Assembly: GCA_022866195.1 (NCBI GenBank)
Contig: JALHUF010000414.1
Span: forward strand, 1 to 5,791
Reading direction: 5' to 3'
DNA from: Terriglobia bacterium
GTDB taxonomy: Bacteria; Acidobacteriota; Terriglobia; UBA7540
DNA length: 5,791 bases
The number at the start of each line of letters is the position of its first letter. Within the stretch, counting starts at the first letter, position 1. The notes under the pieces are model-generated. The model was not told the origin of the DNA. It was given only the letters and a program-made list of their open reading frames with translations, and searched no databases. The translations under genes and the position numbers were made by a program. Positions 1 through 5,486 of this stretch are shown piece after piece.

Positions 1-11
1 AGGGCCAGTAA

Positions 12-91
12 GTAGCCACGGCACGGTTTATGTGCCGTGGGCTTTTCACATTCCTTACGAACCCACGGCATAAAGATCATGCCGTGGCTAG
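12..91. repeat. Pair of inverted REP-like hairpins (BIME-like)
   Basis: Two hairpins share almost the same stem and point in opposite directions. The first, on the + strand, has a GTAG head at 12-15, arms CCACGGCAC (16-24) and GTGCCGTGG (32-40), and a 7-nt loop. The second, read on the - strand, has arms 63-71 and 79-87, a 7-nt loop (72-78), and a CTAG head (88-91) that differs from GTAG by one base. A GTAG tetranucleotide abutting a hairpin is the signature of REP sequences mobilised by REP-associated tyrosine transposases, and two facing REPs form a BIME. The first hairpin is followed by GC and four T (43-46), so it could also work as an intrinsic terminator for a gene left of the window. 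The symmetry and heads are seen directly; the REP label is inference. Confidence 0.7.
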
Positions 92-240
92 CTGCTGCCG
101 CTCGGATAACTGGTGCGAAGTCCCTATCCCATCAATGATTTTCACGTGATCAATTGCGTCGCGATCGGATTCGGAATGAAAAGTCGGCTTCTCGGACCCT
201 GGCTGCAACGCCGCATGAGGACTGGCCAACCTTCAAACTG

Positions 241-295
241 ACCCACTCCCTGCGAGGGAGGGTGTCACATTGGCCTCTGCACGCGTGCGTGACAC
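241..295. promoter_or_regulatory. Structured dyads upstream of the DMT promoter
   Basis: Two inverted repeats lie next to each other. The first is CTCCCT (246-251) and AGGGAG (255-260) around a 3-nt GCG loop. The second is GTGTCAC (262-268) and GTGACAC (289-295), enclosing a perfect 10-base palindrome GCACGCGTGC (279-288). They end 26 bases before the -35 box of the downstream transporter gene, so an activator or operator site is possible. The rest of 92-321 shows no convincing gene; the short open frames there lack a ribosome-binding site and recognisable motifs. The symmetry is seen; any regulatory role is inference. Confidence 0.35.
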
Positions 296-321
296 TCTTC
301 GTCAGATCGGGCACAAACAAT

Positions 322-350
322 TTGGACATCAAGCCCCTTGCCCCTATAAT
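322..350 (+). promoter_or_regulatory. Sigma70-type promoter of the DMT transporter gene
   Basis: A -35 box TTGGAC (322-327; consensus TTGACA) is separated by exactly 17 bases from a perfect -10 box TATAAT (345-350). Transcription would start near 357, giving a leader of about 30 bases before the ATG at 388. No other open gene lies between, so this is the likely promoter of the EamA-type transporter. Confidence 0.75.
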
Positions 351-387
351 CGCCGGTCGCTGGATTTAAGGACGGAACAGGAGAAGC

Positions 388-1335
388 ATGGGAGGCCCTG
401 CAAGCAAACCTGTTGGCCAGCGGGGCGAACCCTGGGCGCTGGGGTCGGTGTTAGGGTACTCGGCGGCGAACGTTTTCGACCGAATTGCGGTGGTGCACGC
501 CGACCCGCTGATCGGGCCGTTGTTGCGCGGGCTGCCGAGCTTGTTGTTGGGGATCTTTCTGGTTTGGCGGAACCGCACGCTGGACCAGCTTCGGCCCGGC
601 TCGCCGCGCTACGTAGGCCGCCGCGCCATCCTTCCTTTCCTTGTCGCCGGCGTGCTCTCGACGATGGGTCTATTCGTCTACTACTTTGCGATTCGAGTCG
701 GCGGGGTCGTGATAACCATTCCCGTGCTCGAGACCTACGTCATCTGGGGCACCTTGGTGGCGTGGTTTTTTCTCGGCGAAAGGATCCGCGCCCGGGCGCT
801 GGTGGGCGTGGGCCTGATTGCGTTGGGGCTCGTGGCGCTTGCGGTGGGCCAGCGCGGCGGCGGCCAGTCCATCTCCCCGCTGTGGTATTGGGCCATTCCC
901 CTGGCTCTGTTCACGGCAGTCACGTACGGGATATCTGGCGTTCTGTGGCGAGATGGCCAACTGCGCGGCGCACACCACTCCACGGCCATCCTCTCACATT
1001 CTTTGACCAGCATGACGGTGGCGTTAATTGGGCTGGCGGCGCTGGTTCGTTGGTCTGCGCTGGTGGCGACGTCCGGACGGGATGTTGCTGCGCTGCTCAC
1101 GAGCGGAGTTCTTTCGGGCGTCGTCGGCATCTACAGCATGTTTATTGCCTTGCGCCGCATGACGGTCGCGCGCGTGTACGCGCTGCGCGCCTTGACCCCC
1201 CTGGTGGCCGCGCTCTTTGCCCGCTTTTTTCTGCATGAGTATTTGAGCCCCTTCATGCTCGCTAGCATCCTGCTCGTCTCCCTTGGCGTGGCCTTGACGC
1301 AGATTTACCGGCCCGGGGAAGAGCGCCAGGCATAA
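388..1335 (+). CDS. DMT-superfamily transporter, EamA type
   Basis: A 315-residue inner-membrane protein with about ten hydrophobic helices (roughly residues 17-37, 47-60, 80-102, 107-128, 136-154, 164-186, 203-221, 233-253, 262-281, 287-306). This is the usual size and topology of drug/metabolite transporters with two EamA repeats. The repeats show internally: each half has a helix ending in an FFLGE/FFLHE motif (127-131 and 280-284) followed by a glycine/leucine-rich final helix. Members export or import small metabolites such as amino acids, purines or drugs; the substrate cannot be read from sequence. The ATG at 388 is chosen because AGGAG (379-383) sits 4 bases upstream and the 17-bp-spaced promoter fits it. 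The gene is monocistronic here and converges on the APC permease with 30 bp between stop codons. Family assignment is firm; substrate is unknown. Confidence 0.9.
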   Translation: MGGPASKPVGQRGEPWALGSVLGYSAANVFDRIAVVHADPLIGPLLRGLPSLLLGIFLVWRNRTLDQLRPGSPRYVGRRAILPFLVAGVLSTMGLFVYYFAIRVGGVVITIPVLETYVIWGTLVAWFFLGERIRARALVGVGLIALGLVALAVGQRGGGQSISPLWYWAIPLALFTAVTYGISGVLWRDGQLRGAHHSTAILSHSLTSMTVALIGLAALVRWSALVATSGRDVAALLTSGVLSGVVGIYSMFIALRRMTVARVYALRALTPLVAALFARFFLHEYLSPFMLASILLVSLGVALTQIYRPGEERQA

Positions 1336-1365
1336 GAAATCTCACCACCAGGCGAAAGCCGGAAA

Positions 1366-3621
1366 TCACGGATGAAGAACGCGGCGGGATCTGATCTCCT
1401 CGAGGTGTTGCTTGAGGCGGGTGAGGACCTCGTCGTTCTTCCCCTGGGCAAGTTCGTTTCCGATTTGCGTGAGGGCAAAATGGATGATGTCGTGATGGTG
1501 GAGTTCCACCGCGCCCAATTGTGTGCTGAAGCGGAGCCAGATCTGATGCAGCAGGTCGATCTCCTTGGCCGTCAGGTGGGGGGCGTGCGGACCGAGATAG
1601 AAGATTTCCTCCTGCCCGGTGGGCGTGAAGATTTCCAGCGACACCTGAGGCTTGGGGTCGGGAAGCCGTTCCCAGGCCAGTCCGGCCCGGCGCGCCTCCT
1701 CGGTAACAGCCATTTTTGCCGAAAGCCCCAGGACAATAGTGGACGACTGGAGGCTTTGGGCGGCGCGCAGGATGCCGTCCCAGATTTGATTGCTGCCGAC
1801 CAGAACCAGGCGGATGGTTTTCCCCTTGCTTTCCGCGAGCGATAGCGCGCGAGTGAAGAGCAATTGTTTGTCGGGTGCGAAAAGCTGCTCGGGCATGAGG
1901 CCGCTGTCGCCGGAGGCTGCCCGCTCGAGCACGCGCACGTGCAAAACGACAACGTCCTGCTTCTCCGTGTTGACACGGTCCAACACCGCGGCCAGGTTGT
2001 AGAGAGTGTTGTAGTCGCGGACCAGCACCAGAACACTGCCCGGGCGGCAGCCGACCGTCTGGGGCGTTATCTCTTCCCCGGGAGCCAGGTGGAACTGGTC
2101 GAGCTCGACGTGGGCCGCACCGCGCTCCTTTGTGAGCCTCTCGGACGCTGTAAAGACGCCGAAAAGTACAAGGGTGAAGGCAATGCCCGAAACGGTCGCC
2201 ACTTCCTTCGTCAGCAGGTTGGTGACGGCGATGGCGAGGAGCGTCAAGGTGATGAACCCCAGGCCTATAGGAATTTCCAGTCGCCCCGCTTTCAGGTTCA
2301 GGGGAACCCGGTACTCGCGTGACCCAGGGTGCGTGTAGCGGAGGACTAGGACCGCCAGGCCCTTCAGCGCGAAACTCCAGATCACACCGAAAGCGTACGC
2401 TGCGCCGAGCAGATAGACGTTCCCGCGGCTCAGGATGATGGTCACGAGTTGGCACAAGACGACCAGGTTGATGATCCGGTAGGAGGTGCCGAAGCGCGGG
2501 TGCGGGCGGCGAAACCAAGCGGCCAGGACCCCATCTTCCGAAACCCGGTTCAGCACGCCGTTTGACCCGACGATGGCCGTGTTGACCCCTCCGGCCAGAA
2601 TCAGGGTCCCGACCAAGACCACGAAACCGTGAAAGACAATCTTGAGCGTCCAGGGTCCCACCACGTGCATCGCCAGACCCCCGATCAGGTTCTCGTAAAA
2701 GTTCTTGCGCGCCTCGTCGGGGATGATCATGACCGCGAAGAACGAAACCAGCGAAGTGAAGACCAGGCTGTAAATGAAGATCACCAAGCCGGTCTTCTTC
2801 AGGTTAGGCAACTTGGGATGCTCAATCTCGCGATAGACTTGCGCCAGTGATTCCTCGCCACTCATGGCCAAGACTGAGTGGCCCAGTCCGATGAGGATTC
2901 CGATCAGCCCGATGGTGTAAGGAAGCTGGCTGCCCTTGAGCCATCCCAGGGCGTCCGGAGCAAAGTGCAGGTTCTCCGGCCGGGGAAGAGGCGGGAGTTG
3001 CGCGCCTCGCACCCAAAGCGTATACCCGCACCAGCCGATCATTAGCACCACCATGACTGTGGTGAGCTGCATGATGCGCAGCGCCTTCTCGCTTGACTCC
3101 GGGATGCCCTTGATGTTTTGCCACCAGAAATAGATAGTCACGAGCACCGCAAAGGCAGCAGCCCCCAGGTTTTCGGGGACGGTCCAGCGAACGTGCGCAA
3201 ACCCCAGAAGCTCGTTGACGAAACCCATCAGGTAATGCCCGGCGGAGACTCCGCTGATGGGACCTGTCAGGATGTAGTCAAACATCAGGGCCGAGACGGA
3301 AACCTTGGCGAGCGTTCCGCCCATGGCTTCTTTGACTACACGGTAAACGCCGCCCCGCACGAACATGCTGCAACTTTCCACGTAGATGGCCCGCACCGCG
3401 TAGGAGAACAGCATGACGCCGAGGATGAACCAGGGCGCAGCCTTGCCCACGGCATGCTCGGCGATGCCGCCCGCGTAAAACGCCGACGAGGCAAGGTCGT
3501 TCAGGATGATGGCCGCCGCCCGCCAGAAGGAAATGAAACTCAGCATGGCGGTCGTGGCTACCAGGACGCGGGGTAGGGTCGCGGTCGTGGCTTTAGGTTG
3601 TTCGGTAGGTGGGCTGGCCAT
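1366..3621 (-). CDS. APC-superfamily amino-acid permease with USP-like C-terminal domain
   Basis: A 751-residue protein, far longer than the roughly 450-500 residues of a plain APC permease. Residues about 20-490 form the membrane part with about twelve helices. Typical APC features include an early helix pair with a glycine-rich turn (GGV, 90-92), a conserved stretch around 344-380 (N347, R359, EDG at 362-364, HPRFGT at 374-379), and an REYRVP segment (435-440) before the last helices. Residues about 527-635 alternate strands and helices like a universal stress protein fold (VLVLVRD at 530-536, VVVLHVRV at 557-564, TIVLGLS at 628-634), but without the classic ATP-binding G-x2-G-x9-G loop. 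Residues 660-751 are a further soluble, helix-rich tail with a HHH cluster (708-710). The likely role is uptake of amino acids or related compounds, with the cytoplasmic part possibly regulatory. The ATG at 3619-3621 has no clear Shine-Dalgarno. The next ATG (M26) would cut close to helix 1, so the longer start is kept with some doubt. Confidence 0.88.
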   Translation of the reverse strand: MASPPTEQPKATTATLPRVLVATTAMLSFISFWRAAAIILNDLASSAFYAGGIAEHAVGKAAPWFILGVMLFSYAVRAIYVESCSMFVRGGVYRVVKEAMGGTLAKVSVSALMFDYILTGPISGVSAGHYLMGFVNELLGFAHVRWTVPENLGAAAFAVLVTIYFWWQNIKGIPESSEKALRIMQLTTVMVVLMIGWCGYTLWVRGAQLPPLPRPENLHFAPDALGWLKGSQLPYTIGLIGILIGLGHSVLAMSGEESLAQVYREIEHPKLPNLKKTGLVIFIYSLVFTSLVSFFAVMIIPDEARKNFYENLIGGLAMHVVGPWTLKIVFHGFVVLVGTLILAGGVNTAIVGSNGVLNRVSEDGVLAAWFRRPHPRFGTSYRIINLVVLCQLVTIILSRGNVYLLGAAYAFGVIWSFALKGLAVLVLRYTHPGSREYRVPLNLKAGRLEIPIGLGFITLTLLAIAVTNLLTKEVATVSGIAFTLVLFGVFTASERLTKERGAAHVELDQFHLAPGEEITPQTVGCRPGSVLVLVRDYNTLYNLAAVLDRVNTEKQDVVVLHVRVLERAASGDSGLMPEQLFAPDKQLLFTRALSLAESKGKTIRLVLVGSNQIWDGILRAAQSLQSSTIVLGLSAKMAVTEEARRAGLAWERLPDPKPQVSLEIFTPTGQEEIFYLGPHAPHLTAKEIDLLHQIWLRFSTQLGAVELHHHDIIHFALTQIGNELAQGKNDEVLTRLKQHLEEIRSRRVLHP

Positions 3622-3799
3622 GAAGAGTTTTAGGGGCAGAGAGAATTACGCGACGGAAACAAATCTGTACGCGTCAACCCCGGCACAGTGTGTTGCTCCA
3701 ATCACTAGCATCTTCGCATAAGCGCCGCCGGAAATGAAGCGTCTCTTCCGTCTGCACGCTTGCGGCTGGGAATGGTTTTGGCTGCACTCTGCCCCGTGC
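3622..3799. other. Gene-free upstream region of the APC permease
   Basis: No credible coding sequence lies here; the three - strand open frames through it have no shared motif and run on from the transposase remnant. It should contain the APC permease leader. A TTGACG on the - strand (+ strand 3672-3677) is the best -35 candidate, but no good -10 box lies 16-18 bases downstream, so no promoter is called. No clear hairpin or long repeat was seen. Confidence 0.5.
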
Positions 3800-3910
3800 G
3801 CGGGCCAAGCAGGCAAATTCGGACCCGGAGAGAATCCGCCGTTTGGGTAAGAGCCGGCAGGTGACAAAGAAAAAACGGTCCGCTAACACCAGGCGGCGCA
3901 GACGAGACAC
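3800..3910 (-). pseudogene. N-terminal remnant of a REP-associated tyrosine transposase (RAYT, IS200-like Y1)
   Basis: Read on the - strand from a GTG at 3908-3910, the frame gives about 37 residues containing DRFFFVTCRLLPKRR and then EFACLAR. From memory this resembles the opening of acidobacterial-style RAYT/Y1 transposases, where the next part would lead to the HUH (HxH) metal-binding motif and later the catalytic tyrosine. Similarity fades near 3797. The frame continues to a stop at 3674 without any HUH motif or catalytic Tyr, and the other two frames do not restore them. The element is therefore truncated and inactive. A promoter-like sequence and a GTAG-headed hairpin lie just upstream, the normal companions of a RAYT gene. 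The motif is seen; the family name rests on recall of family members, not on a search. Confidence 0.6.
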
Positions 3911-3917
3911 GGGGCCG

Positions 3918-3945
3918 ATTATACGCCCCCCCCACAACCCGCCAA
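3918..3945 (-). promoter_or_regulatory. Promoter-like sequence of the transposase remnant
   Basis: On the - strand there is a perfect TATAAT (+ strand 3918-3923) with TTGGCG (+ strand 3940-3945) as a possible -35 box, spacing 16. The spacer carries a run of eight G. The -10 box sits between GGGGC (3911-3915) and GCCCC (3925-3929), which can pair. The predicted start point would fall at about the GTG at 3908-3910, implying a leaderless or nearly leaderless message for the remnant. It may now be read toward the APC permease gene, 290 bases further on. Confidence 0.45.
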
Positions 3946-3947
3946 GC

Positions 3948-3980
3948 CGCAGAGTTTGCCAAGCACAAACTCTGCGCTAC
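3948..3980 (-). repeat. REP-like hairpin with GTAG head
   Basis: On the - strand a GTAG (+ strand 3977-3980) directly abuts a perfect 11-bp stem, CGCAGAGTTTG, with its complement and a 7-nt loop (+ strand arms 3948-3958 and 3966-3976). The architecture is the same as in the hairpins at 12-91 (GTAG or CTAG head, 7-nt loop), but the stem sequence is unrelated. It lies about 40 bases upstream of the transposase remnant, where REPs flanking a RAYT gene are expected. No T-run follows on either strand, so a terminator is less likely. Confidence 0.65.
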
Positions 3981-4067
3981 CTTGCTACGAAATTCCGCTT
4001 GACGGAGCCGGCAACCTTATAGATGCGCTACCTGCTGCCTCTTTTTGGCGGTCGGGTGGATGCCTTT

Positions 4068-4074
4068 GTTAGAC
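4068..4074 (-). other. RYYYAAC core at the TIR stop codon (possible attC R'' box)
   Basis: On the - strand the sequence GTCTAAC (4074 down to 4068) matches the integron attC R'' consensus RYYYAAC, and the TAA inside it is the TIR stop codon, as is common in gene cassettes. It continues as AACAAAGGC and then CACCCGACCGCC, loosely like an attC L'' arm. A matching GTTRRRY partner with a folding stem was not found in the next 90 bases, so the site is degenerate, truncated by the REP next to it, or a coincidence. Confidence 0.3.
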
Positions 4075-4554
4075 CGACGCTGGAAACAGCTCGTTTATAC
4101 GCGCGCGGAGAATTGCCAACCATGGGTGATCATCAGTCGTCCCCGGCAGAGGAGAAATGACCGTTCCCAAGTGGTGACCGATGGACGTGAGGAGGTAGTA
4201 GTGGTCTTCTGGCAGGCTTACGGCCTGGATGCTTGAGTACGGCTTTGGTAGATCACCTTTGTCCAAGTCGCCGATACAAACTGGGATGATCTTCTTATCG
4301 CTTAGCCACGCTGCGCCCGCCTCGAAGTTCACCCACGGTCGTGCAACGGACCTCTTGCTCAATAAAAGTATGACGACCTTTGCCGGACCTAATTCCGCGC
4401 GAATGCGATCAAACCAGATATCGCCAGCGAAGATCTGCCACTGGTCCGATGACAAGAAGACCTTCTGGCCCGCGTAAACATCCCGCAAGTAGGTCTGCAA
4501 AGCCTCCGCGATAGCTGCTTCCTCATGAACGTAGCTGATAAAGATATCTGCCAT
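4069..4554 (-). CDS. Solo TIR-domain protein (TIR_2 type, probable NAD-cleaving)
   Basis: A 161-residue protein that is essentially one TIR domain. It opens with DIFISYVHEE (3-12; strand A and helix A), followed by VFLSSDQ (32-38; strand B), a helix up to about residue 55, VVILLLSKRSV (60-70), and WVNFEAGAAW (74-83). In the last, E78 occupies the place of the catalytic glutamate of NAD-hydrolysing TIRs. It then has IIPVCIG (89-95) and a conserved-looking DLPKPYSS segment (101-108). Bacterial TIRs act in the cytoplasm in anti-phage systems such as Thoeris and in CBASS- or Argonaute-linked modules, depleting NAD or making signal nucleotides. Here there is no sensor domain, transmembrane segment or recognisable partner in the window. 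The ATG at 4552-4554 has only a weak Shine-Dalgarno (GAG 7 bases upstream). GC in the stretches I counted is about 50-57%, against about 62% in neighbouring genes, suggesting transfer. The domain call is firm; the defence role is inference. Confidence 0.88.
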   Translation of the reverse strand: MADIFISYVHEEAAIAEALQTYLRDVYAGQKVFLSSDQWQIFAGDIWFDRIRAELGPAKVVILLLSKRSVARPWVNFEAGAAWLSDKKIIPVCIGDLDKGDLPKPYSSIQAVSLPEDHYYLLTSIGHHLGTVISPLPGTTDDHPWLAILRARINELFPASV

Positions 4555-4565
4555 GGTTGCTCGCG

Positions 4566-4572
4566 GTTTAAC
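4566..4572 (-). other. GTTRRRY core upstream of the TIR gene (possible attI/attC R' box)
   Basis: On the - strand GTTAAAC (4572 down to 4566) matches the integron recombination core GTTRRRY, cut between G and TT by IntI. It lies 11 bases before the TIR start codon and just after the end of the integron-type integrase remnant. GCCTAAAC (4584 down to 4577) lies a few bases upstream, close to the reverse core RYYYAAC but with one extra A. A 7-base degenerate match is weak on its own; the position is what makes it worth noting. Confidence 0.3.
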
Positions 4573-4578
4573 TCTTGT

Positions 4579-4764
4579 TTAGGCCGATCCGCATAAGGCC
4601 CTTGCCAGTCGGCCTGGCACGAAGCCTCCACCGCCGCGGTTCAACACATGCGTGTAGACCATCGGCGTCTCGACGTGCCTGTGCCCCAGCAACTCCCGGT
4701 CATGAGGGCTCGTGACTGATCTGGGCCCCATGAGCGCCCCAGTTTCGGGCCATTGTAGCACCAT
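4579..4764 (-). pseudogene. C-terminal remnant of an integron-type tyrosine recombinase
   Basis: The - strand frame contains RELLGH followed by MVYTHVLNRGG, the C-terminal catalytic signature of tyrosine recombinases: the box II histidine of LLGH (H28 counting from an ATG at 4764) and the nucleophile tyrosine of YTHV (Y37, codon 4654-4656). The continuation THVLNRGG is the form typical of integron integrases rather than XerC/XerD. Recognisable similarity covers about 4620-4698. Upstream residues do not match the DIRTV-type sequence expected before LLGH, and the N-terminal core-binding region and catalytic arginines are missing, so the gene is a relic. It runs in the same direction as the TIR gene and ends 24 bases before it. 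The nearby ATG is not a real start. A phage or transposon integrase of related type remains possible. Confidence 0.62.
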
Positions 4765-4798
4765 TTATGTCCAGCCTGCGGAACAGTGGAAGCCGTGC

Positions 4799-5419
4799 TC
4801 ACGGGGCGCGCCAGATGACCTTGCCGTCCTTGCCGAAGAGCGTCACGGCAGCGGCGCTGGTCTTGTGGCTTTCACCTGTCCCGATGGTTTCGAGTCCTGT
4901 AACCCCGACCACGGCCTGGAACTGCTGGGCATCCTGGAGCCACAAGCTAGGGCCATCGTCGTCTACTCCGAGCCGAGCGCGGGTGTTCAGGGCGGCGTCG
5001 TACAAGTGCAAGCCGGGACCTGAGTCGTCTACTTGGAGCCCGGCGCGGAGCTTCCCGGCGGCGTCGTACAACATGACGGCGGGAAATTTGAGAACTACGC
5101 CGAGCCGAGCGCGGGGCTTCCCGGCGGTGTCGTACAACTCCAAGAAGGGAGCTTCAGCCTCAACTGTCCAAAGGCCGCGCAGCTTGCCCGCCTTGTCTCG
5201 CAACTCCAGGCGGTGCACGACCAGGGTGTCGTAAGTGGCCGCCTGCACAGCCTGGGTTGGGGCGGCGCTGAGCGCCTTGCGCGGAACCTGGGCGAGCAAG
5301 AAGCCCGAGCCAGCGATAAGCAAGCAAAGAAGGGCCAGACGCTTCAGTCTGCGGTTCTGCTTCTCCAACTTGTCCAAGCGGGCCAGTACTGCACTAAACT
5401 CCGGCGTTTCATGTTGCAT
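4799..5419 (-). CDS. Membrane-anchored protein with 22-residue LYDAAGKxRA repeats
   Basis: A 206-residue protein of unknown function. Residues 7-27 are charged and likely a short coiled coil; 28-44 is a single hydrophobic helix acting as a membrane anchor or uncleaved signal, putting the rest outside the cytoplasm. From residue 70 come four consecutive repeats of exactly 22 residues (70-91, 92-113, 114-135, 136-157) with the pattern L-x-L-Y-D-x-A-G-K-x-R-A-x-L-x-V ending in P. A degraded fifth follows, and the C-terminus is LFGKDGKVIWRAP. The pattern suggests a beta-hairpin stack. Similar proteins seem common in Acidobacteria-like genomes, from recall. The ATG at 5417-5419 is supported by GGAGG 5 bases upstream (+ strand 5425-5429). 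The gene lies 67 bases downstream of the small cysteine-rich gene on the same strand, so co-transcription is possible. No function is assigned. Confidence 0.8.
   Translation of the reverse strand: MQHETPEFSAVLARLDKLEKQNRRLKRLALLCLLIAGSGFLLAQVPRKALSAAPTQAVQAATYDTLVVHRLELRDKAGKLRGLWTVEAEAPFLELYDTAGKPRARLGVVLKFPAVMLYDAAGKLRAGLQVDDSGPGLHLYDAALNTRARLGVDDDGPSLWLQDAQQFQAVVGVTGLETIGTGESHKTSAAAVTLFGKDGKVIWRAP
4949..5212 (-). repeat. Four tandem 66-bp coding repeats
   Basis: The repeats of the membrane-anchored protein are visible in DNA as four units of exactly 66 bases (5147-5212, 5081-5146, 5015-5080, 4949-5014). On the + strand GCGTCGTACAA, or a near variant, recurs with this spacing in the last three units. 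The units are clearly diverged, more so in the first, which points to old duplication under selection for protein sequence rather than recent slippage. Confidence 0.8.
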
Positions 5420-5486
5420 CGGAACCTCCGCCTTACAGGAAGTTTCGGACTGGAGTGCTACACACTATGCTGAGAAAAGTTGAGTT

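Noticed and set aside
1..91. CRISPR array
   Set aside because: The repeated stems are only two, inverted relative to each other and without spacers of constant length; REP-like hairpins explain them.
154..369. Short + strand open frame of 71 codons before the DMT gene
   Set aside because: It runs through the -35 and -10 boxes and the dyads, has no ribosome-binding site and no recognisable motif.
270..1238. Long + strand open frame of 322 codons overlapping the DMT transporter
   Set aside because: It is the +1 shadow of the transporter gene: arginine-, alanine- and glycine-rich low-complexity product without motifs, and its start lies upstream of the real promoter.
1336..1365. Bidirectional terminator between the convergent transporter genes
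   Set aside because: Only 30 bases, with no stable hairpin and no T-run on either strand.
1262..2518. Long - strand open frame of 418 codons within the APC permease
   Set aside because: Out-of-frame shadow in GC-rich DNA; proline/arginine-rich product, whereas the permease frame has clear family motifs throughout.
3672..3677. TTGACG on the - strand as -35 box of the APC permease
   Set aside because: No acceptable -10 box at 16-18 bases; too weak to call a promoter.
4736..4798. TACAAT on the - strand as a promoter for the TIR gene
   Set aside because: No -35 match at a sensible spacing, and it lies more than 180 bases from the TIR start.
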